Under the pieces are notes generated by a model. The model searched no databases. It worked only from the letters and a program-made list of their open reading frames with translations, and was not told the DNA's origin. A stretch of DNA of 47,616 nt from Phialocephala subalpina (lineage: Eukaryota; Ascomycota; Leotiomycetes; Helotiales; Mollisiaceae), in NCBI GenBank assembly GCA_900073065.1, contig FJOG01000002.1, positions 29,974 to 77,589 of the forward strand. The letters run 5' to 3'. The translations under genes and the position numbers were made by a program. This document shows positions 1 to 10,650 of this stretch, piece by piece. How positions within the stretch are numbered: the stretch's first letter is position 1; the number at the start of each line of letters is the position of its first letter.

Positions 1-119
1 TATCTAAAGTTACTTTTGAGAAGATAATTTGTTTAAAAAGTTGGGGGGTTATAGAAGAGGAAAATGAAGAAAAGGTTGAAGAAATTCGAGAAAATATTCA
101 AAATGAGTTTGTTATTTAA
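1..119 (+). pseudogene. Possible C-terminal end of a hAT-type transposase (cut by window edge)
   Basis: From base 3 a reading frame runs to a TAA near 117-119 and reads SKVTFEKIICLKSWGVI followed by an acidic Glu/Asn-rich tail. The pattern of a Cys-Leu-Lys-x-Trp stretch followed by a short Glu-rich tail resembles the extreme C-terminus of fungal hAT transposases (dimerisation region). The downstream DNA is AT-rich and then packed with ACTCTAGAGT-like motifs, as is common near hAT ends. Only about 38 codons are in the window, so this could equally be an unrelated coding relic. Confidence 0.35.
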
Positions 120-289
120 AATTTTTTATATAACTTAGAAATTTTCTTACTATCTTTAAGACTTTATAATTATCTATAAAATGAATTAAAAATTAGCGAA
201 TTCTATTAATGCGTTCATAAATAAACTATATATTTATCTTAAGATTTCTATGAAAATATATTTAAGAATAAGGCTTGGGCTTAGCGAAG

Positions 290-500
290 CTTAGCCAAAT
301 AGAGTATAGAGGCCTCGCTTATAAGCAAGCTAAGCTTTTTAGAGCTTAGCATAAGTCACGTGTTACTCTAGAGTATTTGAGTATATTACTCTTACTTTAC
401 TCTAGAGTTTTTTAATTTTTATTACTCTAACTCTACTCTACTCTACTCAGGTAACTCTAGAGTGTACTCGAGTAATTAGAGTTTTTTTTATCACGCTGAA
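290..500. repeat. Region rich in ACTCTAGAGT / TACTC motifs, possible transposon subterminal repeats
   Basis: The stretch contains repeated CTTAGC/GCTAAG inverted motifs (about 270-355) and then many copies of ACTCTAGAGT, TACTC and GAGTAATTAGAGT (about 365-490). Clustered short direct and inverted motifs next to a transposase-like tail suggest the end of a DNA transposon. The exact terminal inverted repeat and target duplication cannot be assigned because the other end is outside the window. Confidence 0.4.
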
Positions 501-1494
501 CGTGTAGATATAACACAAATGTTGAAGTGTTCAAATCATCATTTCATCACACAAATGTTGAAGTATTCAGATCATCATTTCATCATCATGTCATGTCATG
601 CCACATCTGCGCCACATCTGCGCCTGATTGTGCATGATTCATTTAGGTGTGATATATCGCCTGAGTAAGAAAATATAGCTTCTGCAGGCTTTTTTTATGT
701 AAGTTATATTACACGTCGCAAACGGGTAAACCGCTAGGCTGCACAGGCGTCTGATGCTCGCAGAGCAGGCAAATTTGGTGGAACTTTGGTACATTTCTAC
801 TGACTGAGTGAATAGCGCCAAGATATTTTCTATTGATTGAGCAAGTAAAAATTCAAAAGCAGAGAACGAGGAGGATAAAGCCATGTGAGATAATATCGCC
901 GTCATCTTATATTGAGGAGGATTGACATTCAAGTCGTGCATTCGAAGCGACTTTGTTTTCAAAGAAATAATAGCCCAAAATATTTGTAGTTCATATTACT
1001 CGAACCATTGGCTGTTACCATTGGCTGCGATAAGGTTACAGGTTCTGCGATGAACACTGAAAACATTATCATGCTTAAGGTGACACGATTTCCCTCGAGA
1101 ATAATATCCATAGGGCCATTGTTTGAAATTGATTTCTGACGGCAGTTATCGCCTAATGTTTGGGCATCTTTGAGATCAGGTGGAAGTATACTATATTTCA
1201 AGGGACGGTCTTTACTTGTTAAGTGGGACTAAAAGCGGGGTACTGGCCATCAAAACATATCTCCAGTTGAGGACGAACCCAACGATCCAACCTCTCGACA
1301 ATCAATTGCATGAGAACAGTAAATTCATACGCTGCCTAATGGCTCTCTCAATTATCCACCCATTTTCGATGTCCCATGTTCTACGGTTCATTCTGGCAGA
1401 TCCAAGACCTTCTCGATGCTCACCCTGCGACACTCCCTCCATTCTCCTGAATTGGCACCTTGATTACTAGCTTCGATGAAATTCTCCTCCGATA
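500..1494. other. No gene seen; short tandem duplications
   Basis: A 36-bp unit beginning CACAAATGTTGAAGT is present twice in tandem (about 514-549 and 550-585), followed by short CATGT and GCCACATCTGC duplications (about 586-625). The rest has only short overlapping reading frames on both strands without recognisable motifs. I see no gene. Confidence 0.5.
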
Positions 1495-1900
1495 GACCGA
1501 GAATCAGCCACTACTGAAGTTGAGGCGTGGAAGGCCAACACGACAGCTGAGGATATCGAGAAGGAACAACTCTGTGGTCGAGCTGCGAGAAGAATTCCGC
1601 GCAAAATACGGTGGTTCAACCAAGATGGCCGCTTGGAGTGAGCTCTCAACCACGATCCAAACAAAGAACACCCAAACCCTGCCGAAGTTGAGAAATGGAA
1701 GGTCAACAAGACTGCCGACGATGTCAAAGCCACGGGCATGTAAGAGACATTCATCGAGAGATTCGAGGGAAGCAAGAAGGAGGAGCGCAATCGGAGCATA
1801 TCTCAACGGCATCACATCAATTCGCGTAGTCATAAGCATCTGGCGTATCCTCCCCATCTTATTCCCAGAAAACAAGCTAGCAGCACAATTGCCACCTTCA
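1495..1900 (+). pseudogene. Decayed coding sequence with a 168-bp internal repeat
   Basis: One frame (codon starts at 1501) reads ESATTEVEAWKANTTAEDIEK and, exactly 168 bp (56 codons) later in the same frame, NPAEVEKWKVNKTADDVKA. The shared core E-V-E-x-W-K-x-N-x-T-A-x-D-[IV] over that spacing shows a duplicated coding module. In-frame stops (a TAG after GRLE and a TAA after ATGM) break the frame, after which ETFIERFEGSKKEERN follows. The charged, acidic composition is protein-like, but the family is not recognised. It is best treated as a relic of a repeat-containing gene. Confidence 0.35.
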
Positions 1901-2374
1901 GCTTCGTCATCATATAAGATGGAAATTACTATTATGCGGAGTTATCAAAGCTAGAGATGAAGCCTTTCTTCTGGTTCTTTCACATGTTCCAATCCAAATA
2001 TCCTAGCATCCAATGTCCTAAGCATCCAATTGACAATCGCGGTGCGGGTTCTACTTGGCATGCTTTCCTTATTTCCAGCGTCCCGTCGTCAGCTTCCTCA
2101 CCGCTAGCCTCCTCTAGGCCTCGAGCAAGGATTTCTGGTCTTTCAACAGACAATTATTACACCATGTTTTCAATAGGAACCCTTCAATGCTCCGAATCCG
2201 ACTACTGGTCGAGATGGACAAACAAACAACAGACAGGAGTTGATTTGCTAGAGGATGGATACTCTTGCATTCGTAGGACATCTGATCCGTGCGATCACGA
2301 CGAACGGACGGTCAGATGGAAAGCTATACTATGGATACATACATGCCACTGAGTTATGGGATTCGCATTGCATT

Positions 2375-3465
2375 TGGTCACTTACTCAAAAACTGCAATT
2401 ATCCATACTCTAGCACTTAGTCGCTGAGCAAGTAAACTGGTCGCTGAGCGACCAAATTTACACTAATTTTGTCCACTCACTCAAAGCTACAATTATTTCG
2501 GTCGCCGAGCGAGTGAACTAATCACTAAGGGACCAAGTTTGCACGAAAATTTACCCTCTCATCCAAAAGCTGCGGTTATCCATAGCCCCCGCATTTGGTC
2601 GCTGAGCAAGTAATCAGCTTACTGAGCGGCTAAGTTTACACCAATTTTGTCCACTCACCCAAAAGCTATAATTGAGTTATTTATGGCTCTCGCACACTAA
2701 TTACTAAGCAAATAATCAGCTTACTGAGCGACTAAATTTACACTAATTTTGTCCGCTTACTTAAGGTTACAATTATTACAGCTTCCGTATTTAGTCGCTG
2801 AGCGACCAAAATTACACCAAATTTGCCCACTCACCCAAAAGCTACAATTGAGTTGTCTATAGCTCTCATATACTAATCACTAAGCAAATAATCAGCTCAC
2901 TGAGCGACTAAAATTACACTGAATTTGCCTACCCACTCAAAGCCACATTTATTTGCAGCTCTTGTATTTGGTCGCTGAGCGACCAAATTTATACCAAATC
3001 TGCCCACTCACTCAAAAGCTGCAGTTATATATGGGATAATATAGCTCTCACATTAACCACTAAAGAAGTAATCAGTTCACTGAGTCACCAAATTTACACT
3101 GAATTTGCCCACTCACTCAAAGCCACGTTTATTTACAGCTCTTGTATTTGGTCGCTGAGCAACCAAATTTGCTCACCCACTCAAAATTGCTCACTCACTT
3201 AAAAGCTGCAATTATTTATGGTCTCGCATTTGATCGCTGAGCGACCAAATTTATACCAAATTTGCTCACTCACTCAAAATTACTCACACACTCAAAAGCT
3301 GCAGTTATCTATGCTCTCACATTTGGTCGCTGAGCAAGTAAACTAGTCGCTGGGCGACCAAATTTACACTAAATTTGGCCCCTCACTCAAAAGCTATAAT
3401 TATTTACAGCTTTTGCGTTTGATTGCTGAGCAAGTAAATTGACTATTGAGCAACAAAACTCATAG
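2375..3465. repeat. Satellite array 1 (about 12 units of ~85-105 bp)
   Basis: About twelve diverged units lie head to tail. Each unit combines a box close to GGTCGCTGAGCGACC (a 7+1+7 dyad), a second dyad close to CAAATTTACACCAAATTTG, the run CCACTCACTCAAAAGCT, and ATTATTTACAGCTCTCGCATTT. Units differ mostly by transitions, and some lack one half of the first dyad. There is no open frame. The same unit occurs in array 3 in this orientation and in array 2 reversed. Confidence 0.9.
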
Positions 3466-3930
3466 TACATTAACTTGTTCTTCTATGGACAAGTTCCTTC
3501 TTCTTCACACTCCACAATTTTGTTGTATGTAACACAAATGAATCGCACAACTGCTTGCATTTCTTATATATTATAAGGCGATTGCATTCGCAGACTATAT
3601 CGATGAAGGGGTAAGGAATGTGGCACACCTGTAGTACCTTATGAGCATCCTCATCATCGCGGAAGTAAAACTCCTCTTCGCCATGTTCATACTCTTCGAA
3701 CTGTTGGGGAATCATGGAGTTGCCGTCCATCTTCTCAATTGCGGCGAAGAGTGCACTGTGTGCCATATCCATACTCATCGAACTCTTGGGGAGTCATGGG
3801 GCTACCGTCTATCTTCTCGATCGGGGCGAAGGGTACATTGGTATGCTGGTATTTAGGAAGATTGAAATGACCGGCATTGTACTCTATCTTGAAGCAATAT
3901 GGATGTTCGGGAACTCTCCCATTCACTTTG
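3466..3930 (-). pseudogene. Decayed repeat-encoding sequence
   Basis: On the minus strand two similar peptides occur about 98 bp apart: FAPIEKIDGSPMTPQEFDEY (near 3,840-3,780) and FAAIEKMDGNSMIPQQFEEY (near 3,745-3,685). They are now in different frames, so a frameshift separates two copies of a ~32-codon module. The downstream copy continues through an acidic stretch with FRDDEDAHKVLQ and a Cys/Lys-rich tail to a stop near 3,470. The family is not recognised. Conserved residues across the two copies argue that this was once coding. Confidence 0.4.
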
Positions 3931-6099
3931 GAGAGGCGAAATGTATCAATAAGTGGTCTGTTTGGATAAGTATGGTGAAGTCATGCAGAACGATTGAAAC
4001 AGGAGCCTGGTCCGAAGACATGCGGAAAAGGGAGGTGTCATGACCCCATCCGCCAAGAGGAGACCCAACTTCGGCAACCTCGACAAGCTCGCCACTATTA
4101 TTTGGCGAAGCTGCCGCGGCTGAGTTGCTTCCATGAACAATAATCGTGACGATAGCAACGTTCAACTCATTCAACTGTCCGTATCACATTGGATTGAAAG
4201 GCATATCGGGCATCTCATCCCCATTGCAATTATGCCCAGACCAGTAGGACAGTTTGAAAGCTCTTCGTCGTGCGACAGGCTCAAATCTGATTGAGAGGGA
4301 TGGGAATGGCTTCAAAACGGATTTGCACCCGCGTTTCAGTTCGGCATCTTCAAGAAGCTAGGCTTCGTCTCCCTCTTCTCGGATTCTGCGCTGGCCGCCA
4401 CGTGGTACCTATTGCTCCGTCCGTCGAGCTTGATATTGATTTCGGTGGTACAGGTTCTTGGCCCGATCTGCTTGGTCACGCGTTACCTCACTCCCGTCGC
4501 TGTTGATTCGCACAATGCATCCTGGCACGTTTGTAAAATGATGCTTCTCTGATCCTGCAGCTTCCATATATCCGTGAGACTCGCTTTCGGTTACTGTTGA
4601 TCCGATCCCATTTCACGATAGGCATTGACAGAGTTTGGGTACTCCGTTTTAACGAGGTATCTTGCAGTTTCCATACTTCTGTGGTACTTAATCTCTATTG
4701 CTGCTGATTCGATCTCCTTGTATAATGGAATTTGACGGATTTGTAGTATTTTGCCTCCTTGAGGTATCCTGCAGCTTCGAAGTGCTCACAGCTGTCGCTC
4801 TTTGGCTTGCACCAGTATTCGTAAAATCGAATTTTCTCCCTCTCAATTGCGAACGAGCTTAAATTCGACTTATACACAGCATCTAGATCAATTGAAAGTC
4901 TGACCATATGCCAGAGCCATTGAGACCACGAGGATATCCTTACTTCACGAAGAAGAATTATAAGTCTAAAGACCAAATATACCACTCCAACAAGATTTCA
5001 AGCCACTTGTACGACAAGGCTGAATAGTTCGCTCCTCGATCTCGATCCTTTCTATCCTCCGACAACAACCAGGCGACGGCAAACAGTAGCAGCACAACTC
5101 TTCATCAGACGCACTGTTGAATCAAGAAGAGTAGCATCAAGATATCTGACCTCGACGCGTTTATAGGATGGAAAAGGCACCGTCGCAGGAAGCACAATGT
5201 TCACAAGAGACAACAGATACTACTATGGCCGATTCCAGCGACATATCAAGTTGAAGTGACCAGGGAATGGAAAGACGAAATGACTATGATGATTCCAAAA
5301 TCAGCCCTAATTTTACAGGACCACTGGGCAACACGAATCAACTGCCAATCAAGATCCCACGTTGATCCTCACCAGTTCACTTATATTGGCCTGTATATAT
5401 AGCTCTTCTATAGCCTTTTCGCCACCAATGCAGTATTTACCAAGCAGCTGACACTCCAAAGCTTGCCAATGGAGCTGATCGCTGGAATCTGGACTCGTCT
5501 CCCAGAAGGGACGAGCGAGATCAAAAACCAAGCCATTCAAAAAGGCCTTGTCCAAAGCTTGCCAATTGGGATGGGCTTGCGCCGAGAACGATTCTAACAT
5601 GCTCCAGATCATGCTTGACCCAGCAGTTACTGTGAACCATGCGGATAATCTTATTGATATCGGTACTGAGGGGAAGAAAGACTGATCAACAGCTTGCTTA
5701 ACTCGATTCCAACGCCAATCAAAGAATCACTCCCGAGGAGAAAACCTTGATCAGTGGTTAGATTTCAGCGCCAGCCAAGGGACGCATCACAATCGTTTCC
5801 GAGTCTATGACCACTCCCAAGGCAGCCCACAATGCTGGCCAGAAGTCGCATACCTCGACCACGTCCCAAGCTTCGGTCAACATAAAGAATGACAGACCAT
5901 TTTGTCCAACCGGTCTACAAAGAATATGAAATCGAGGTGGAAGTCTATATGGAAGACCTTGAGCTTCTCGTTAAGAGATTGGTTCAGCGCCAACATGATC
6001 GGGAGCCATTCCCTGGCTTTTTTTCGTCAAAAGTAGCTCAAAATTCCAGACATATAACGACGTCATGTTCGTCTTGTCGGTCTTGGAGGTTCTGAACTC
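3931..6099. other. Gene-free stretch, unrecognised sequence
   Basis: Only short overlapping frames occur (up to about 96 codons, for example 4,695-4,985 and 5,349-5,612 on the minus strand). None has a recognisable motif, a plausible exon-intron structure or a good start context. Base composition is close to that of the coding half of the window, unlike the AT-rich blocks. It may be very old decayed coding or repeat DNA. Confidence 0.5.
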
Positions 6100-6770
6100 G
6101 TCTGGAAACCATTGTCGACGACGATCATTTGAGTCTGCGTTGGTCGTGATATCATACCCCTTTTGAGTTCAAAGAACTTGAAGATTTTCCATTCGAATTG
6201 GAGCTCAGAAATAAGATACAGGATGTTCAAGGGAATGAGACATGCTGCCATGTAATAAAGTCCGTACCATGCATGACGACCAAGACCTCCGCTTCGACTG
6301 GGAGCTCAGGAGGGAACACGTTGAAGGATGCGATGGAGGGACTCTGAATGATATGCTGCCTTAGATAGATATCGGCTACCCTGCCTAGTAATGAAGATCT
6401 CAAACCAATTGTGATTCCGGGAGAAAACATGGGAAGGCTCAAGGGCACAAGACATGCTGCCGCGCATAACCCTCTATTGCTCCGGATGACGAATAACACT
6501 TTCACTCAGCTCAGAGCTCAAGAAAAACATTGTGGATGACAGAGTGGACATAATCAAATAATGAGACATGCTGTCAAACATGAATATCTGTTGTTCTAGA
6601 GGCGAAGAATGCTTCAAACAAATTGGGAGCTCGGGAGGATACAAACGGGAGGATGCAATAGAAAGCTCAAGAGGATTTGAAGAGGCAAAAACAAGACATG
6701 CTAATGCACGTGGAGCTTTATTGCTCCGAATGACGAGGAAAATATTTTGAGAACGCAAGTGCAATGCACG
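6100..6770. repeat. Degenerate tandem duplication with similar translated peptides
   Basis: Segments around 6,290-6,500 and 6,610-6,760 share the order GGGAGCTC-GGAGG, GAGGATGCAATAG, CAAGACATGCT and TATTGCTCCGGATGACGA. On the minus strand both give related peptides of the form FVIRSN...ACLV...SIAS...PPELP. A third partial copy (AGACATGCTGCCATGT) lies near 6,237. This is a diverged tandem repeat, possibly from a former repeat protein. No intact gene is present. Confidence 0.45.
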
Positions 6771-7704
6771 AAGAGTGCAATAGAAAAGCTTAAGAAGATA
6801 AAACGACTACTCGATCTATAGTCTTCCTAGATTCGCCATTATACAGGGATGCATGGGAAGCTTAATTGAAAGTATTGACTACCGACCGCTTTACGGGATT
6901 ATTTTGATTCATTGCGTCTATTAAAGAGCTGTATCGGTTAGAGAATTAATTGAAATAAAATTGTACCAAGAATCCGAGAACACTGGGAAGTAGACGTATT
7001 AAGGGGTTGAAGAGAACGCGAGATCTCGATCGCTTATATAGGGCTGTCTTGCATTCCATTCCGCTCTCAATACATTGCACACTAGTGATACACTCGAGTT
7101 GATAATAACCTCAGCTGTCCCAGCAAAGTAGAAAACTATTCTAATACTTGCGCGCATTAGCTTCGAACTTTCTAGTCGCTGGCCGAGGTAAATTCGAGTA
7201 CGACATAAGCAGCGGCACATCGTTGTATCTTCTCTCATTTGTAGCTCTTCTCTTGCCTGTATATATTCGCTTCGAAGTCTTCGAACTTCTACGTCATTGC
7301 TCTGAAGGCGATGGAGGTAGTCATGGACGCGGCAGCAAGGTAGCTTTTGCCCCAACCAATGGCAACAGTATGACTGGTGGTTCTGGCGAGGTCGATAATG
7401 AAGAGGATGCCTTTGATGAGATTCATACCAAGACTCCCCCGCCACCAACATGACCCAAGGTGATCGTATTATCAAGACTTCTGATGGTCGCCTACAGCGG
7501 CCAGTGAAGTGAGTTCGAGCGTGGCAGGGACTTTCCGATTCACCGCAAGTCCTTTCTTGTTTGCACACATCCACTTAGAAGCCTTCAAGCTTCCTTACTA
7601 TTGGTTCCAAGTGAGTTCGAGTACGGCATGTGGTGCCCGCCGCGACCCCTCCTCTCCGAAATCTTCGAGCTTTCTGATCGTCAATCGAAGGAAGTTCGAG
7701 TGCG
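6771..7704. other. No gene recognised; coding-like fragments only
   Basis: The longest frame is 191 codons on the minus strand (6,999-7,574), but it has no motif and overlaps an equally weak plus-strand frame (7,148-7,453). Short phrases such as CGCTTCGAAGTCTTCGAACTTC (near 7,270) and GTGAGTTCGAGTACGGCATG (near 7,612) recur at 7,850 and 8,750, so this stretch belongs to the same dispersed repeat family as the flanks of satellite array 2. Confidence 0.4.
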
Positions 7705-7862
7705 GTAAAAATATTACTTACCCAACTAATAAAAGCATTCTTAGATTTGTTCGTTCAATGAAGTGAATTGTATTAAAACCACTTATAATATATCTACTCT
7801 GCGAGCAAAAGTTCGCCGAGACCCCTTTTTATCTATATATATCCGCTTCGAGGTCTTTGAAT
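7705..7862 (+). repeat. Left direct-repeat copy flanking satellite array 2
   Basis: About 150 bp starting TTACTTACCCAACTAATAAA and ending near TATCCGCTTCGAGGTCTT matches 8,617-8,775 in order and orientation. Nearly all differences are transitions, with A or T here where the right copy has G or C (for example TTAGATTTGTTCGTTCAATG here against TTGGCTTTGCTCGCTGAGCG there). This fits stronger RIP-type decay of the left copy. Confidence 0.7.
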
Positions 7863-7914
7863 TCTTTGTTGTTAGTCTAAGCAAGTTCAAGTTCAAGTGC
7901 GAGAGCATAAACTA

Positions 7915-8615
7915 TAGCTTTTGAGTGAGTGGACAAATTTGGTGTAAATTTGGTCGCTCAGTGAGCTGATCAAATCACTTGCTTAATAACTAATTGCGAT
8001 AAGCAACTATAGCTTTTGAGTGAGTGGACAAATTTGGTGCAAATTTGGTCGCTGAGTGAGCTGAATTAATTACTTGCTTAATGGTTAAATGCGACAAGGA
8101 ATTGTAGCTTTTGACTGAGTGGACAAATTTAGTGTAAATTTAGTCACTCAGTGAGCTAATCACCTGCTGAATGGTTAAGTGCGACAAGCAACTGTAGCTT
8201 TTGACTGAGTGGACAAATTTGGTGTAAATTTGGTCGCTCAGTGAGCTAATTACTTGCTTAGCGATTAAGTGCGAGAGCATACTTTGAGTGAGTGGTCAAA
8301 TTTAGTGTAAATTTGGTCGCTGAGTGAGCTAATTACTTGCTTAGCGATTAAGTGCAAAAGCATAGATAATTGCAGCTTTGAGTGAGTGGTCAAATTTAGT
8401 GTAAATTTGGTCGCTCAGTGAGCTAATCACTTGCTTAGCGATTAAGTGCGAGAGTATAGATAATTGCAGCTTTGAGTGAGTAGACAAATTTGGTATAAAT
8501 TTGGCCGCTGAGTGAGCTAATCACTTGCTTAGCGATTAAGTGCGAGAGCATACTTTGACTGAGTGGCCAAATTTAGTGTAAATTTGGTGACTGAGTGAGC
8601 TGATCACTTGCTTAA
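7915..8615. repeat. Satellite array 2 (about 8 units, inverted relative to arrays 1 and 3)
   Basis: Eight units of about 85-95 bp. Each reads approximately GCTTTTGAGTGAGTGGACAA, then ATTTGGTGTAAATTTGGTCG, then CTCAGTGAGCTAATCACTTG, then CTTAGCGATTAAGTGCGAGA followed by GCATAGATAATTGCA. This is the reverse complement of the unit in the other two arrays. Units are more alike here than in array 1. No open reading frame crosses them. Confidence 0.9.
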
Positions 8616-8616
8616 T

Positions 8617-8775
8617 ATATTACCTACCCAGCAACAAAAGCATTCTTGGCTTTGCTCGCTGAGCGAAGTGAGTTGTACCAAAACTCCCTATAATTTACCC
8701 ACTCCGCGAGCAACGGGTCGTCACGATTCTACTATCGTCTACAAATATCCGCTTCGAAATCTTCGGACTTCCTGG
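8617..8775 (+). repeat. Right direct-repeat copy flanking satellite array 2
   Basis: Partner of 7,705-7,862 in the same orientation, starting TTACCTACCCAGCAACAAAA. It is the GC-richer, less mutated copy. The two copies bracket the satellite array, as if the array had expanded inside a larger repeat or between two insertions. Confidence 0.7.
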
Positions 8776-10070
8776 CTTCGGTCTAAGTAAGTTCGAATGC
8801 GGCATGACTTCGAAGTCTTCGAACCTTGTCGTCGTTCCAAATAATTTCGAGCGCGGTATGATCGTTGGCGCCCTACTGGCAAAGATTGTCGTTGATTCCT
8901 TTCGTACTCGCGAACCACAGAACAATTCACAGCAAATGCCACGCAGATTTTGAAACGGAGCACTTTCACTATACCGCCGACATTACTGGCGGCCTTGATT
9001 GAACTGAGCTTCGTCTTGCAGACTATTTCTTGGAGCGGTGATCCGCAACTGGCCCTGTCCTCTTCCGACCCTACACTTGGTAGCCTAATTGAACGGAGTT
9101 CTTCGACTTGGAGACTGTTTCTGTAGTAGTGATCCACAGACTTTATTCCTTTCACACATGATAGCCCGCCTGGCTCTTGCAGTCGTGATGTTTCTCCGCA
9201 AACAGTCCAAAATTTGTGCGACGAATGTCCATATGCTTCGACGACTCCATTGTACCCTTCCGACTCTTCGCTTTCCATAGATTGCAATATCATCCAAGAT
9301 AAATTCAGGTTCTTCGCGATTTGTATGAAATGTTATGCACATGGGAATTTCGATGGACAGGAAATCCTCGGGGTGCAGAGAAAACCAGGAAATCCTCAGA
9401 AGCCATGGATCCCACGATATCAGAATCCTCGGTAGACATCCAGAACGGCATAGCCGAGAGGTCCTCGGATGGGGGGTAATCAAGACAGTTGTTCACATCC
9501 ACCAACATGTTCGTATGGTGAATGGGACACCGAAGTAATGGACAGCATCCGCTTTCTGCTATCTGTAGTCCGGCAAAAATGCTCTCATTGCCTTCGAAGA
9601 TGGTCACTCCACTTCTGTGTCTCCGGGTCACGAACTGCTCTCAAGATATGTCTCTCGAATGAACATTCATCGGTGTCGTTCACAAGGATCTTCATGCCAG
9701 ACTGCTTCACTGTGTGCAAGACATCTCCCTACTTGATCTGCTTTTGTGGGCATGTACAGTAGTCTGACGGAGACAACGCATCCTGGAAAGGACACTTCAT
9801 CTTAGCACAAGTTGTGACCGATAACGCGGAGATGATTGAGGAAGCTTACGGACTTTAATTATTAATAGGCCGAGTACAAGCAGTCAAGAATGGTGACCGG
9901 AACCGAAGCTACGTGGCCCACTGGATTTTTGTCGGCGAGCATCTCAATGACTGCACATAGAGCGACTTCGAGAATGGTGGCACTAAAGTTAAGTGCGATC
10001 CCGAACCTGTAGGTATTGGATGTGACAAGATTGATACTGGTACTACTATGTCGCTTGGACTCCTGACGGG
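8776..10070. other. No gene recognised
   Basis: Only overlapping short frames on both strands are present, none with a recognisable motif. A diverged ~90-bp duplication is visible at about 8,995-9,130: TTGAACTGAGCTTCGTCTTG with GTGATCCGCAAC against TTGAACGGAGTTCTTCGACT with GTGATCCACAGA. Composition is not AT-rich. Confidence 0.45.
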
Positions 10071-10074
10071 CGCA

Positions 10075-10290
10075 ACGATCCGTTCACCATGAAGCAAGAC
10101 AGCATGAGCCGCAGCTACCTCTGTCGATACCTCACCGATTGTATGCGGAACAACTTCAAGAGGAACTGTATTGTGATCGAGCGAGAGGCTGAGACTGGGA
10201 ATGTCGGGCATGGTGGCAATGGTGCGGCTGCGACAACCAACGTCGGTGACGCTACTGAGTACGACGACGGCTCTGAGTAAGAGAATGTTA
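10075..10290 (+). repeat. Dispersed coding-like repeat, copy I (GATEYDDGSE family)
   Basis: The segment begins CAACGATCCGTTCACCATGA and one frame ends in an E-Y-D-D-G-S-E peptide before a TAA at about 10,278. The same start phrase and the EYDDGSEQE peptide recur at 17,150-17,790. Peptides of the type NFKRNCIVIERE (here) and DFEKNSTVIEHE (there) line up between them, so the family was probably once protein-coding. No known domain is recognised. Confidence 0.45.
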
Positions 10291-10520
10291 TCAAACCTTT
10301 CACGGTCCCTGGAATAGTCGCAAGTCCAAAGGGCTCTAAAATCCAAAAGATCAAGGATGCACTAGGTGTCGCTGATATCGAACTGCCTAAGAAAGTCCAA
10401 CGCTCATCATAGGCCAACCGAGAGCTCGTTGACGGTACACTCAAGAGTATCTGTATGGCCAACAATAAGACAAAGTCGTGATTCAAGAGGTCTCTGATAG
10501 TACATGAAACTACGGAGCAG
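10291..10520. other. No gene seen
   Basis: Short spacer between the coding-like repeat and the minisatellite. No motif is recognised on either strand. Confidence 0.4.
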
Positions 10521-10650
10521 CATTGCGGTGTCCTTCCTCTCCACTAGTTGCGGCGCCCTTCCTCTCCAAACAGGAATGCGGTGACCTTCCTCTCCAGGGA
10601 TGCGGTGACCTTCCTCTCCACCAGTTGTGGCGTCCTTCTTCTCCAGACTT
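10521..10650. repeat. Minisatellite, ~25-bp unit, five copies
   Basis: Five imperfect copies of TGCGGTGACCTTCCTCTCCA occur, separated by short spacers, with start points near 10,524, 10,549, 10,578, 10,600 and 10,626. On the minus strand they would encode repeats of the type GEEGH/WRGRSPH, but the frame is not maintained between all copies. Confidence 0.75.

Noticed and set aside
2375..3465. CRISPR-like reading of the regular dyad-containing repeats
   Set aside because: The repeats are continuous diverged tandem units without unique spacers, and the DNA is eukaryotic.
6999..7574. 191-codon minus-strand frame
   Set aside because: It overlaps other weak frames and contains pieces of the dispersed repeat family. 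No domain or start context supports it.
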